A stretch of 8,257 nt of DNA from Chloroflexota bacterium (lineage in GTDB: Bacteria; Chloroflexota; Anaerolineae; Aggregatilineales; Aggregatilineaceae): positions 1 to 8,257 of the forward strand of contig JACRBK010000552.1 of assembly GCA_016234525.1 (NCBI GenBank), in the 5' to 3' direction. Under the pieces are notes generated by a model. That model saw only the letters and a program-made list of their open reading frames with translations, ran no database searches and was not told the origin of the DNA. The number at the start of each line of letters is the position of its first letter. Position 1 is the stretch's first letter. Below, piece by piece: positions 1 through 6,482 of this stretch. Position numbers and translations under genes: made by a program.

Positions 1-969
1 GCCAGACCACACCCGCCACGCTCCGCCGATCACCGCCGCCCAGACCAAGACAACCATTGAAAAACCGAGCGTCTCATCGTGTTCGGTCCTGATTCCCCGT
101 CCGCCGCCCGGCTGCGGCACAAACAGCGACTCGAACGACAATGAATAATGGCGGAGCGTCAGCAGGCGCGCGGGCGGAAGCTGCGACGTGTCAAAATCAA
201 GCGTCTGGCGCAGCGGCCCCAAGAACCAGGCCAGGACTACCGTGATCACCAGAGCCAGCCCACCGATCACGATCAGCCGGAAGCGCGCACGGCGATCTCG
301 CGCCCAGATCAGCGAATACAGCGCATACGGGCCGAGCAGCAGCCCACCCCAAAACACGATCAGCGTATCGGTGAACCACATCCCCCACACGATCAGCCCA
401 GTCAGCACCGCCCACCGGATGTTTAACGCGCGGCGGGTGCGCTCCCAGGCATAGAGTACCATCGGAATCCACCAGACGGTGATCAGGTTTAAATGCCCGC
501 TGCCCGCATGATCTAACATATAGGGCGACATCCCCAGCGCGATCCCACCTAACAGCGCGGTGGGGCGGCTGATCTTCTGGCTGCGCAGCAAGGCATACAT
601 CAACACGCCGGTTAACGTCAGGCTGATCCAGATAATTGTATTGGCGGCGCGCAGATGGCCGAGCAGTGGTTCCAGCAGCAGATAAAACGGCAGCATCGAC
701 GCAGTGAGCGAATGATAGGTGAGGTTATGTGTAAAGGGGGCCAACACTTTGTTGGTATACCAGATATCCTCCCCGTTCAGCACCGCGTAACGCAGCCACC
801 ATAAATCCCAGTGAAAGTGATAATAATCTAATACGCGGCCCGCTTCGGGCGGCGCGCCAGGGACACGCGAATTCAGGTAAAACACCAGCGGCGACAACGC
901 GATCCCGCTCAGCAGGCCGAAGAATACGCACACCAGCACGATACGCCGGAAAGTTTGCCGGAAAGCCAT
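1..969 (-). CDS. Polytopic membrane protein, probable GT-C-type glycosyltransferase (N-terminal part, cut by window edge)
   Basis: An uninterrupted frame runs from an ATG at 969 to base 1, exactly 323 codons with no stop, so the C-terminus lies outside the window. The start has a good ribosome site (GAAGGA, 975-980, 5 bases away) and a TATAAT box upstream. Residues 9-29 form a first membrane helix. Next comes an extracytoplasmic-type loop with D48 and the stretch HFHWDLWWLRYAV (51-63), followed by more hydrophobic segments near 90-104, 108-127, 137-152, 160-175, 185-222, 232-251 and 302-317. An acidic residue in the first loop plus a W-x-L-W-W motif and a later 'TNKVLAPFTHNLTYHSL' stretch (72-88) resembles large uncharacterised GT-C-fold membrane proteins of Chloroflexota and cyanobacteria, which would transfer sugars from polyprenyl-phosphate donors. 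The family call comes from remembered motif resemblance; substrate is unknown. A generic polytopic membrane protein is the fallback reading. Confidence 0.72.
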   Translation of the reverse strand, partial: MAFRQTFRRIVLVCVFFGLLSGIALSPLVFYLNSRVPGAPPEAGRVLDYYHFHWDLWWLRYAVLNGEDIWYTNKVLAPFTHNLTYHSLTASMLPFYLLLEPLLGHLRAANTIIWISLTLTGVLMYALLRSQKISRPTALLGGIALGMSPYMLDHAGSGHLNLITVWWIPMVLYAWERTRRALNIRWAVLTGLIVWGMWFTDTLIVFWGGLLLGPYALYSLIWARDRRARFRLIVIGGLALVITVVLAWFLGPLRQTLDFDTSQLPPARLLTLRHYSLSFESLFVPQPGGGRGIRTEHDETLGFSMVVLVWAAVIGGAWRVWSG

Positions 970-1003
970 AGGAATCCTTCGTAGTTAGATAATCAGCAGG
1001 CAA

Positions 1004-1009
1004 ATTATA
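1004..1009 (-). promoter_or_regulatory. -10 box (TATAAT) for the membrane protein gene
   Basis: On the minus strand the bases read GGTATAATTTG, a perfect sigma-70/SigA-type -10 hexamer. Transcription would start near 997, giving a leader of about 28 bases before the ATG at 969. No good -35 is visible at 16-18 bases (CATGCA at 17), so the -35 assignment is left open. Confidence 0.55.
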
Positions 1010-1056
1010 CCGAAAGTCGGGCGGGCTGCATGGCGTCTTCCTGACGCAAAATGAGG

Positions 1057-1062
1057 TAAAAT
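1057..1062 (+). promoter_or_regulatory. Probable -10 box (TAAAAT) for the methyltransferase gene
   Basis: GGTAAAAT lies about 40 bases before the ATG at 1103 and would give a leader of roughly 33 bases. It has the same GGTA-AAT look as the divergent box at 1004-1009. No convincing -35 is seen. If it is the real promoter, the upstream ATG at 1061 lies inside the -10 box and cannot be the translation start. Confidence 0.4.
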
Positions 1063-1102
1063 GGCGGCTACGGGTTCAGCCGTGTTGAGAGGATCGATCA
1101 CG

Positions 1103-1870
1103 ATGAAGGATTTTTACCAACAGTTTTATACTATCCTGGCGCAAACCACCGCCCACGCGGAATTTTGTGCGCGTGTTTTTGGGCGCGACCTGTGCCAGCA
1201 CGGGTTTGCCGATATGGCCCAGCTTGAGAAAATACTGGAAGTAACACGGATCGGCCCCGGTCAGCGCGCCCTGGATTTGGGCTGCGGCAACGGCCTGATC
1301 GCCGAATATCTCTCCGATTGCAGCGGAGCGCACTTCACCGGCCTGGATTACATTCCCACCGCTATCGAGCAGGCCCGCCAGCGCACCGCCGCCAAAGCCG
1401 ACCGGCTGGCTTTTCAGGTGGGCGACATTAACGCGCTTGATCTGCCGGATCACACGTTTGATCTGATCGTCTCGATTGATACGCTGTATTTTAGCGATGA
1501 TTATGCTTTGACACTGCGGCAGTTACGGCAGGCGCTCAAACCCGGCGGGCAGATGGCGATCTATTTTGCGCATGGGCGGATGCCCTGGGAAGCAAAAGAG
1601 GATTTTCCTACCGAAACCGTCCAGCCCGATCAAAATCCGCTGGGTGAAGCGTTAAAAGCCGCCGGGATGCCTTTCCAGACGTGGGATTTTACCCAGGATG
1701 ATTACCGGCTGGCGCAGCTCCGCAAAGAAATATTGGCAGAACTGCGGCCCCGTTTTGAGGCCGAAGGGCTGACTTTTATTTACGAAAACCGGTCGGGCGA
1801 TGCCAACGGAGTGAGCGGAGCCGTCGAGAGCGGCCAACATGGGCGCTATTTATATCTGGTCCGGCCCTAA
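1103..1870 (+). CDS. Class I SAM-dependent methyltransferase
   Basis: A 255-residue protein with the Rossmann-type methyltransferase fold. Motif I is ALDLGCGNG (56-64), which binds S-adenosylmethionine. The acidic residue that typically contacts the ribose is D82 in FTGLDY (78-83). DINALDLPDHTFDLIVSIDTLY (108-129) covers motif II and the adenine-side contact, and LKPGG (145-149) precedes the next strand. The C-terminal third (about 160-255) is outside the core fold and probably shapes the substrate site; it ends in GRYLYLVRP. I chose the ATG at 1103 over one at 1061 because GAGAGGA (1087-1093) sits 9 bases upstream and the family core begins soon after. The nearest neighbours are a divergent membrane protein and a downstream gene with its own promoter, so context does not give a substrate; small molecules, lipids or quinones all remain possible. 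Confidence 0.9.
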   Translation: MKDFYQQFYTILAQTTAHAEFCARVFGRDLCQHGFADMAQLEKILEVTRIGPGQRALDLGCGNGLIAEYLSDCSGAHFTGLDYIPTAIEQARQRTAAKADRLAFQVGDINALDLPDHTFDLIVSIDTLYFSDDYALTLRQLRQALKPGGQMAIYFAHGRMPWEAKEDFPTETVQPDQNPLGEALKAAGMPFQTWDFTQDDYRLAQLRKEILAELRPRFEAEGLTFIYENRSGDANGVSGAVESGQHGRYLYLVRP

Positions 1871-1875
1871 ACACC

Positions 1876-1904
1876 CTGTCCCTGCGCCATTGTGGTGCTA
1901 CAAT
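1876..1904 (+). promoter_or_regulatory. Probable promoter of the SPFH-like gene
   Basis: TACAAT at 1899-1904 is a good -10 match, with CTGTCC at 1876-1881 as a weak -35 exactly 17 bases upstream. Transcription would begin near 1911, leaving a leader of about 34 bases before the ATG at 1945. This suggests the SPFH-like gene is expressed on its own, although read-through from the methyltransferase gene is also possible, as no terminator is seen in the 74-base gap. Confidence 0.5.
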
Positions 1905-1944
1905 GGAACTGGATACGCACTTTCTGAAAAGATAAGAACGACAC

Positions 1945-3204
1945 ATGGCCGACAAAAAACCGCCCCGCCGCGAAAGCGAACGCCCTTACGCTTCTTACCA
2001 GCCGAAGCAGGTTCGCCGCGACTATGAACATTTTGCTCCTGGCGCAGGGTATACGCCGCCCTATAAAAAACCGGAACCGACCCCGACGCCTCCGAAGAAT
2101 CTATTCCAGCGCAGCCGCCAGTTCTGGCGCAGCTACCGGGGCATGGGCCAACGCGCCCGCGCTGACAGCATGGTCTGGTGGCTGTATAAATTCATTCAGG
2201 GGATCATGTTCGGCGGCAGCCTGTTGGTGATGGGGGTTTTGATCGTCATTTTCTCCACCGTCATGGGCCATATTTTCTGCCTGGATGGGGGCGGCATCGC
2301 CGCGATCATCGGTGGGATTGTGCTGCTAATCTATTTCGCGGCGGCCCCATTCACCCACAAATGGATCGTATTTGTGCCGGAAAACCACTATTGGGTGGTG
2401 GAAGATCACGCCGGTCATACGCTGGAATTTCTCGGCCCAGGCCGGATGCATGTGGCCTGGCAGCGCGGCTGCAAAGTGCGCGATTATGTCAATTTCCGCT
2501 GGTTGAATCTCAAGATTCGGTTGGACAGCGCTTTGCAAGTTGGTGCGACAAAAATCGGCCTGGAAGTTGATCTGATGATGGAGTTTGACCCGGTCAGTGC
2601 CGATCCCGCCGAATATGCCCGGCTGCGCAGCCTGGACTCACTGCAAAAATTCGAGGCGCTGCTCACGCACGATGTCCAGCGTATTCTGCGTTATCATCTC
2701 AACCGGATGCCGACCCCCCAGCAGCAGCACATGGCCCACAATGCGAACCTGATCGAAGACCTGCTCAGCCGAGAAATGGAACCACTTGACACCTTGGGGC
2801 TGATGCTCGCTTCCAGCCGCCCGGTCAGTGTCTATGTGCAGGGAATCCTGCCGCGTATCGAAGCACAGCCACCGGTGATGCCGTTCATGGGCAAGGCGTT
2901 TGAGGAACCCACGCAGCCTAAAGCACCTACGCCCCTGCCCAAAGTGTCGGAACCGCCGGACACCATCCAGCACCCTGCCGCGCCGCCGACCAGAGAACAC
3001 TCGCCGGATGTAACACACCCCGCTGTCTCACTGACCGAGAAACCCGCATCTGATGTGACTCAGCCGGTCGATCATCCCGGCAGCGCGGCAGATGACACCA
3101 TGATCAGCGACACGACGCCGCCGAATCTCAAAACAACGGATGATCTGATCGATCCGCTATCGCTGCGGCGACGTTCGCGCCGCACGCCGCCGCCGAAAAG
3201 TTAA
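1945..3204 (+). CDS. Membrane-anchored SPFH/band-7-like protein with disordered ends
   Basis: A 419-residue protein. Residues 1-55 are basic and proline-rich (KKPEPTPTPPKN at 41-52) and look disordered and cytoplasmic. Two hydrophobic helices follow at about 85-111 and 115-135. From 140 to about 300 is a domain that opens with FVPENHYWVVEDHAGHTLEF (143-162) and PGRMHV, then conserved-looking strands (RWLNLKIRLDSALQVGATKIGLEVDLMMEFDP, 185-216) and a helical stretch. This resembles the start of SPFH/band-7 (stomatin/flotillin) domains, which form membrane-bound oligomers linked to membrane organisation or protease control. The tail, 301-419, is rich in Pro, Thr, Asp and His, ends in an Arg-rich segment, and has no recognisable fold. 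The ribosome site is weak (AAGA-type bases before the ATG). No protease partner (NfeD, FtsH, HflC) is adjacent. The SPFH assignment is from motif resemblance and is moderate. Confidence 0.68.
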   Translation: MADKKPPRRESERPYASYQPKQVRRDYEHFAPGAGYTPPYKKPEPTPTPPKNLFQRSRQFWRSYRGMGQRARADSMVWWLYKFIQGIMFGGSLLVMGVLIVIFSTVMGHIFCLDGGGIAAIIGGIVLLIYFAAAPFTHKWIVFVPENHYWVVEDHAGHTLEFLGPGRMHVAWQRGCKVRDYVNFRWLNLKIRLDSALQVGATKIGLEVDLMMEFDPVSADPAEYARLRSLDSLQKFEALLTHDVQRILRYHLNRMPTPQQQHMAHNANLIEDLLSREMEPLDTLGLMLASSRPVSVYVQGILPRIEAQPPVMPFMGKAFEEPTQPKAPTPLPKVSEPPDTIQHPAAPPTREHSPDVTHPAVSLTEKPASDVTQPVDHPGSAADDTMISDTTPPNLKTTDDLIDPLSLRRRSRRTPPPKS

Positions 3205-4068
3205 ACTTTCGCGCTGCGGGCGCAGATAAACAAACCAGTAGATCACCCCGACCAGCCCTGATCCGCCGATAATATTCCCGATGGTGACGGGCAGCAGGTT
3301 GTTCAGCAAAAAGCGCGTCGTCGTAAGCGCCGAAAGATCGATCCCGGCGGCATTGGCAGCGACCCAACCGGAGTCGAACTCTTTGATCAGCAGGCCCAGC
3401 GGGATGAAATACATATTGGCGACACTGTGTTCAAAACCTGCGGCGACAAAAGCCGCCACCGGAAAAACAATCGCTATCACTTTGTCGGTGGTGGTGCGGG
3501 CGCTGTAGGTCAACCAGACCGCCAGGCACACCAGGCCGTTACACAAAATCCCCAGCGCTACCGCCTGCGCGAATTCATAATCGCATTTCGCCGCCGCGAG
3601 GGTGAGTGCCTGCCGCCCGACGGCTCCGGCCCCGAACGTGTAGTGTTTACCCACAAAGACCAGCAGCACGGTTCCCAACGCGCCGACAAAATTGCCGCTG
3701 TAGACCAGTCCCCAGTTCGTCAACAGCCCATTCAACGACACGCGGCGGTTGACCCAGGCCATGACGATCAGGTTATTGCCGGTGAACAGTTCAGCACCGC
3801 CGACCACCACCAGGATCAACCCCAGGCAAAAAGCCAGCCCGCCGAGCATTTTCGTCAGGCCATAGCCTAACAAGTGGCTTGAGTCAGCCGTGACAACGGT
3901 GGAAAAAATAGCGCCCAGCGCGATAAACGCTCCGCCCAAAATCGCCAGCACAAACACCGTCAAGGCATCTGTCTGCGCTTTTTTAACGCCGATCGCTTCG
4001 GCGCGTATTGCCATATCAGCGGGGATCAACGCATCGAGCGAGGGACTTTCGGGAGAATTCTGAGTCAT
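3157..4068 (-). CDS. Formate/nitrite transporter (FNT family) channel
   Basis: A 303-residue membrane protein of the FNT family, pentameric channels that pass formate, nitrite or similar small anions across the inner membrane. Family signatures are clear: GGAFIALGAIF (45-55), GGAELFTGNNLIVMAW (90-105, the omega-loop region of the broken helix), GILCNGLVCLAVW (173-185), and AAGFEHSVANMYFIPLG (209-225) carrying the conserved pore histidine H214, then NIIGGSGLVGVIYW (265-278). Six helices fit. The FEHSVANM-YFIP form is closer to formate-type (FocA/FdhC) members than to nitrite or sulfide members as I remember them, but the substrate is not proven. The ATG at 4068 is preferred over an in-frame TTG at 4080 because GAAGG (4074-4078) is 5 bases from it. 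A basic tail, FRRRRAARTSPQR, ends the protein and overlaps the converging SPFH gene. No formate lyase or dehydrogenase is in view. Confidence 0.93.
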   Translation of the reverse strand: MTQNSPESPSLDALIPADMAIRAEAIGVKKAQTDALTVFVLAILGGAFIALGAIFSTVVTADSSHLLGYGLTKMLGGLAFCLGLILVVVGGAELFTGNNLIVMAWVNRRVSLNGLLTNWGLVYSGNFVGALGTVLLVFVGKHYTFGAGAVGRQALTLAAAKCDYEFAQAVALGILCNGLVCLAVWLTYSARTTTDKVIAIVFPVAAFVAAGFEHSVANMYFIPLGLLIKEFDSGWVAANAAGIDLSALTTTRFLLNNLLPVTIGNIIGGSGLVGVIYWFVYLRPQRESLTFRRRRAARTSPQR

Positions 4069-4095
4069 AGAAACCTTCAACGTTATTTAAACGAA

Positions 4096-4130
4096 CGAGA
4101 GCCGCGCCAACGATACCGGCGCAGCCCTCG
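4096..4130 (-). terminator. Strong hairpin, probable intrinsic terminator after the receiver-pyrophosphatase gene
   Basis: In the minus-strand transcript, CGAGGGCTGCGCC pairs with GGCGCGGCTCTCG: 13 base pairs including two G-U wobbles, with a 9-base loop (GGTATCGTT). On the plus strand the same two sites would be A-C mismatches, so the structure favours a minus-strand RNA. The stem is followed by TTCGTTTAAAT, which has only a short, interrupted U-run, so termination may be partial. It lies 75 bases past the stop at 4205 and 27 bases before the FNT start at 4068, and could instead act as a leader structure or processing site for the FNT mRNA. Confidence 0.6.
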
Positions 4131-4204
4131 AAGTTAACATGATCAGAACACGGGCGCAAATACCTTAAGGGTTTTGTAGGAATGCCACTTGCCGCCCGCT
4201 GAGC
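4131..4204. other. Gap after the receiver-pyrophosphatase stop codon
   Basis: Seventy-four bases between the stop codon and the hairpin. I see no open frame of note and no clear promoter. The best minus-strand candidate, TTGCGC followed 16 bases later by TTAACT, is poor. A promoter for the FNT gene would be expected here or just beyond the hairpin if the hairpin terminates. Confidence 0.35.
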
Positions 4205-4972
4205 CTATTTTACTTCATCGCGTAAGATCAGCAGACCGCGCATCGACTGTTGGTTCAGAAACTTCATGATCGTCTGTTTTTCGGTCTGCGTGCAGCCCAA
4301 CACGATCTTGATCTCCGCGTCCCGTTTGAGCAAGTCTACCGTACAAAAGACCGCATCGGCTCGCTTTGTGCCGGTGGTTCCGACCCACACATCGATCCCA
4401 GCGCCATCCATAGCACTGGTGCCTTCCAGATAACCGTAATCCACCGGGTAGATCACCTCTGGAAAACGCGGGTGAGCGCTGCCTTTGGGCCGGTCGATCA
4501 CCAGCCGGTTTTCAGTCACCAGCCGGTCAATATAATCCCAAAACGATCCATCCAACACGGCGGGCAGCTCTCCGGCAACAGGCGGCACAGCCGGCTGGCG
4601 GGCGCTCAACAACCGGCTGAGCAAGTCGGCCAAGACCGGCATTTGTACGGGCTTGGTCATATAATCGTTCGCCCCACCCTGCTCGGCGCGAACTTTGCTT
4701 TCGGTGTCGGTGCGCGCCGAAACAATGATAATCGGCAGGTCGGCAAAGTCGGGCATCGCGCGCAGCCGCGACATCACCTCTAACCCATCAATATCGGGCA
4801 GCATCAAATCCAGCAGTACCGCGTCCGGTTTTTCTACCTGCACTGTCGCCAGACCGTCCTCGCCGGAATAGGCTCCATGCACCTGATACCCTTTGATCTC
4901 CAAAAATGTGGAGAGCATGTCCACAATAAAGGGTTCGTCGTCTACAATCACGATGGTCTTGTCGTTGGACAT
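4205..4972 (-). CDS. Response-regulator receiver domain fused to an inorganic pyrophosphatase-like domain
   Basis: A 255-residue two-domain protein. Residues 4-123 are a complete receiver domain: acidic pair D11/D12, phospho-accepting D55 in LLDLMLPD, switch residue S85 in VSA, Y104 and the conserved K107-P108. A Pro/Ala linker (about 124-141) leads to residues 143-252. There VIDRPKGSAHPRFPEVIYPVDYGYLEG (158-184), DGAGIDVWVG (189-198) and LLKRDAEIKI (214-223) match the family I soluble pyrophosphatase core. Aligned by eye to the E. coli enzyme, Y175 and Y179 correspond to Y51 and Y55, D189 and D194 to D65 and D70, while A191 replaces D67. Short proteins of about 115 residues with this exact look are annotated as pyrophosphatases, from memory. 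The domain may hydrolyse pyrophosphate, act on another substrate, or only bind. The ATG at 4972 has AGAAGG 8 bases upstream. It follows the acyltransferase-like genes with a 39-base gap, so it is probably the last gene of their transcript. Confidence 0.86.
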   Translation of the reverse strand: MSNDKTIVIVDDEPFIVDMLSTFLEIKGYQVHGAYSGEDGLATVQVEKPDAVLLDLMLPDIDGLEVMSRLRAMPDFADLPIIIVSARTDTESKVRAEQGGANDYMTKPVQMPVLADLLSRLLSARQPAVPPVAGELPAVLDGSFWDYIDRLVTENRLVIDRPKGSAHPRFPEVIYPVDYGYLEGTSAMDGAGIDVWVGTTGTKRADAVFCTVDLLKRDAEIKIVLGCTQTEKQTIMKFLNQQSMRGLLILRDEVK

Positions 4973-4992
4973 GGCGCTGACCTTCTCTTGTT

Positions 4993-5012
4993 CTGATGAT
5001 CTCGCTGATGAT
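4993..5012 (-). repeat. Short direct repeat in the gap before the receiver-pyrophosphatase gene
   Basis: On the minus strand ATCATCAG occurs twice with a 12-base period (ATCATCAG-CGAG-ATCATCAG), touching the stop codon of the upstream gene and lying just ahead of the ribosome site. It could be a small regulatory site or a chance or slippage repeat; nothing more can be said. Confidence 0.3.
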
Positions 5013-6478
5013 TACCGTTTGAACCTGTCCTCGCGGGTGGGCGATGAAACCCGCGAAGCCAGTTTTTTGCGCTGTAAGATGACCTGCTGGCGCAAAAACT
5101 TTAAATGTATTTTAGGCCGGACTCTCATTTTTGGCATTTTGATCACCGGCATTTTGATCACTGGACGGCGTTTTAAGCCGGAACGCAGCCGGGCCTGCCG
5201 CGAAACAAACTGTCGCCGCGCGCTCTGTACACGCTGAGTCGCGCTGACGGGCAGCCGGTAGGGCGAGCGTCGTTCGGGCGGGCGTGCCGGATACACCGCA
5301 TTGAGGGCCGGTTGTAACGCCCGCTCATAAAAACGATACTGTTTGCACGTCTCGGCGTTATAGGCTTCGACCAGACGCTGCATCGGCGCGTTGGTTTCCA
5401 ACACCCAACCGGCCTCGGCGATCTCCCAGCCGGTGTCTTCGCTGGCTGAAGCGCCGAATTCATACAGTTGCAAAAACATCGCCGCCTCGACTCCCATCCC
5501 CCGAAATTCTTCTTTGACGCCCATCAGGGGCAGCCGAATCCGGTTGATCTTTGAGCGCATTTTCCAGTGCCAGAACATCTGCGCCCGGCTGAGCAGTTCG
5601 GGTTTGCCGGGGCGCGGATAAGCAGCGTGGAGCGGCTGGTTCAGATCGGGAAAGGCCATCAGAAAACCCGCCGGTTCGCCGTGTACTTCCGCGAAGATCA
5701 CTAAGCGCGGGTCCATGTAACGTTTCATGTCGCGGATCATCCAATCCAGTTCTTTATCGGAGAGCGGCACGAATCCCCAGTTATTATCCCAGATCGAGTT
5801 ATAAATCTGCTTGACGATCTGCAAATCGCGGTCAATATGTTTGCGATCCAGAATGCGCGCCGTGATTCCCCGGCGGGTATTATTTCGCCGCACGACCCGG
5901 AAAGTCTGATCGATCTTGCCGGATTCTTCAGACTTTCTCAGGGTGATATTATAACTGTATAGATTCATCCCCGCGGTAAAGCCGGGGGTCTTTTCGATTA
6001 ATTTTTGATAATATGACGGATTATAAGGCATCACCAACACGGGCGGATCGTCAAACCCTTTGACCAGCACACCGTATTCATCATTGATCGAGAAATTCGC
6101 CGGGCCGCGCAGCACCGTGCAGCCGCGTCCCTCTAAATAGTGAGAAGCGGTTTCTAGCAGAGCGGTGGCCGCCTGTTGATCGTTATACACCTCAAACTGG
6201 CCGAAAAAACCCGCGCGCTCTTCGTGAAATTCGTTGTGGCGAAAGTTGATGAATGCGCAGATCGTCCCCACTGCCCGATCGCCGCGCCAGGCGATAAAAT
6301 ATTCGCCAATCATATGTTTCCAGGTCGGGCTGCGTTTGCGGTCCAGTTTAAAACGATGCTCCGAGACCAGCGGCGGAACCCAACAAGAATCATCTTTATA
6401 CAGAGTCCAGGGAAATTTCAAGAATACTCTAAATTCGGCCCTGGTCTGTACTCGGCGAACAATCACCGGATCGGCCAT
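5012..6478 (-). CDS. YghO / bacterial ceramide synthase-like double-GNAT protein with extra basic C-terminal tail
   Basis: A 488-residue protein. Residues 1-388 align along their whole length with the next gene upstream. Shared family features are LKFPWTLYKDD...WVPPL (20-37), FRHNEFHEER (79-88), FFGQFEVYND (91-100), LRGPANFSINDEYGVLVKGF (123-142), NWGFVP (233-238), YPRPGKPE (287-294), FRGMGVEAAMF (325-335, GNAT CoA-binding-type turn) and AGWVLETNAPMQRLVEA (356-372). These match the YghO / bCerS-like family; a Caulobacter member is a bacterial ceramide synthase that N-acylates a long-chain base. Residues 389-488 are not in the neighbour: about 29 Lys/Arg against 3 acidic residues, with PVIKM repeated at 439-448. 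The tail may bind nucleic acid, ribosomes or anionic membrane. The ATG at 6478 has GGGAGAA (6486-6492) 7 bases upstream, inside the end of the previous gene, 4 bases after its stop codon. Substrate unknown. Confidence 0.82.
   Translation of the reverse strand: MADPVIVRRVQTRAEFRVFLKFPWTLYKDDSCWVPPLVSEHRFKLDRKRSPTWKHMIGEYFIAWRGDRAVGTICAFINFRHNEFHEERAGFFGQFEVYNDQQAATALLETASHYLEGRGCTVLRGPANFSINDEYGVLVKGFDDPPVLVMPYNPSYYQKLIEKTPGFTAGMNLYSYNITLRKSEESGKIDQTFRVVRRNNTRRGITARILDRKHIDRDLQIVKQIYNSIWDNNWGFVPLSDKELDWMIRDMKRYMDPRLVIFAEVHGEPAGFLMAFPDLNQPLHAAYPRPGKPELLSRAQMFWHWKMRSKINRIRLPLMGVKEEFRGMGVEAAMFLQLYEFGASASEDTGWEIAEAGWVLETNAPMQRLVEAYNAETCKQYRFYERALQPALNAVYPARPPERRSPYRLPVSATQRVQSARRQFVSRQARLRSGLKRRPVIKMPVIKMPKMRVRPKIHLKFLRQQVILQRKKLASRVSSPTREDRFKR
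5133..5162 (-). repeat. Two-copy 15-bp tandem repeat within the basic tail
   Basis: Plus-strand GGCATTTTGATCACC at 5133-5147 is repeated at 5148-5162 with one difference (final C to T). Being a multiple of three, it keeps frame and encodes VIKMP-VIKMP in the tail of the acyltransferase-like protein, followed by a partial third KM. It is probably a recent slippage duplication. Confidence 0.85.
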
Positions 6479-6482
6479 AATG

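Noticed and set aside
148..1003. Several open frames on both strands in the left region (for example 148-426 plus and 725-1003 minus)
   Set aside because: They lie across a continuous 323-codon membrane-protein frame with a good start, and they are rich in Arg, Gln and Pro without domains, as expected of shadow frames in GC-rich DNA.
1061..1102. In-frame ATG at 1061 as start of the methyltransferase, adding 14 residues
   Set aside because: It falls inside the likely -10 box TAAAAT (1057-1062). The ATG at 1103 has a good ribosome site, and the extra residues do not look like part of the family. GAGG four bases before 1061 keeps it from being excluded completely.
3197..3209. Perfect palindrome AAAGTTAAACTTT at the SPFH gene stop as a bidirectional terminator
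   Set aside because: The centre is a single base, the arms are AT-rich and only 6 bp, and pairing does not extend outward, so it cannot form a useful RNA hairpin.
4069..4080. TTG at 4080 as start of the FNT gene
   Set aside because: It lies next to, and partly within, the GAAGG ribosome site serving the ATG at 4068, so the ATG is the better start.
4893..5237. Plus-strand frame with a hydrophobic GILITGILITG stretch, possibly a small membrane protein
   Set aside because: The stretch is the reverse-frame reading of the 15-bp repeat inside the acyltransferase tail. The frame also crosses the start of another gene and has no ribosome site that I can see.
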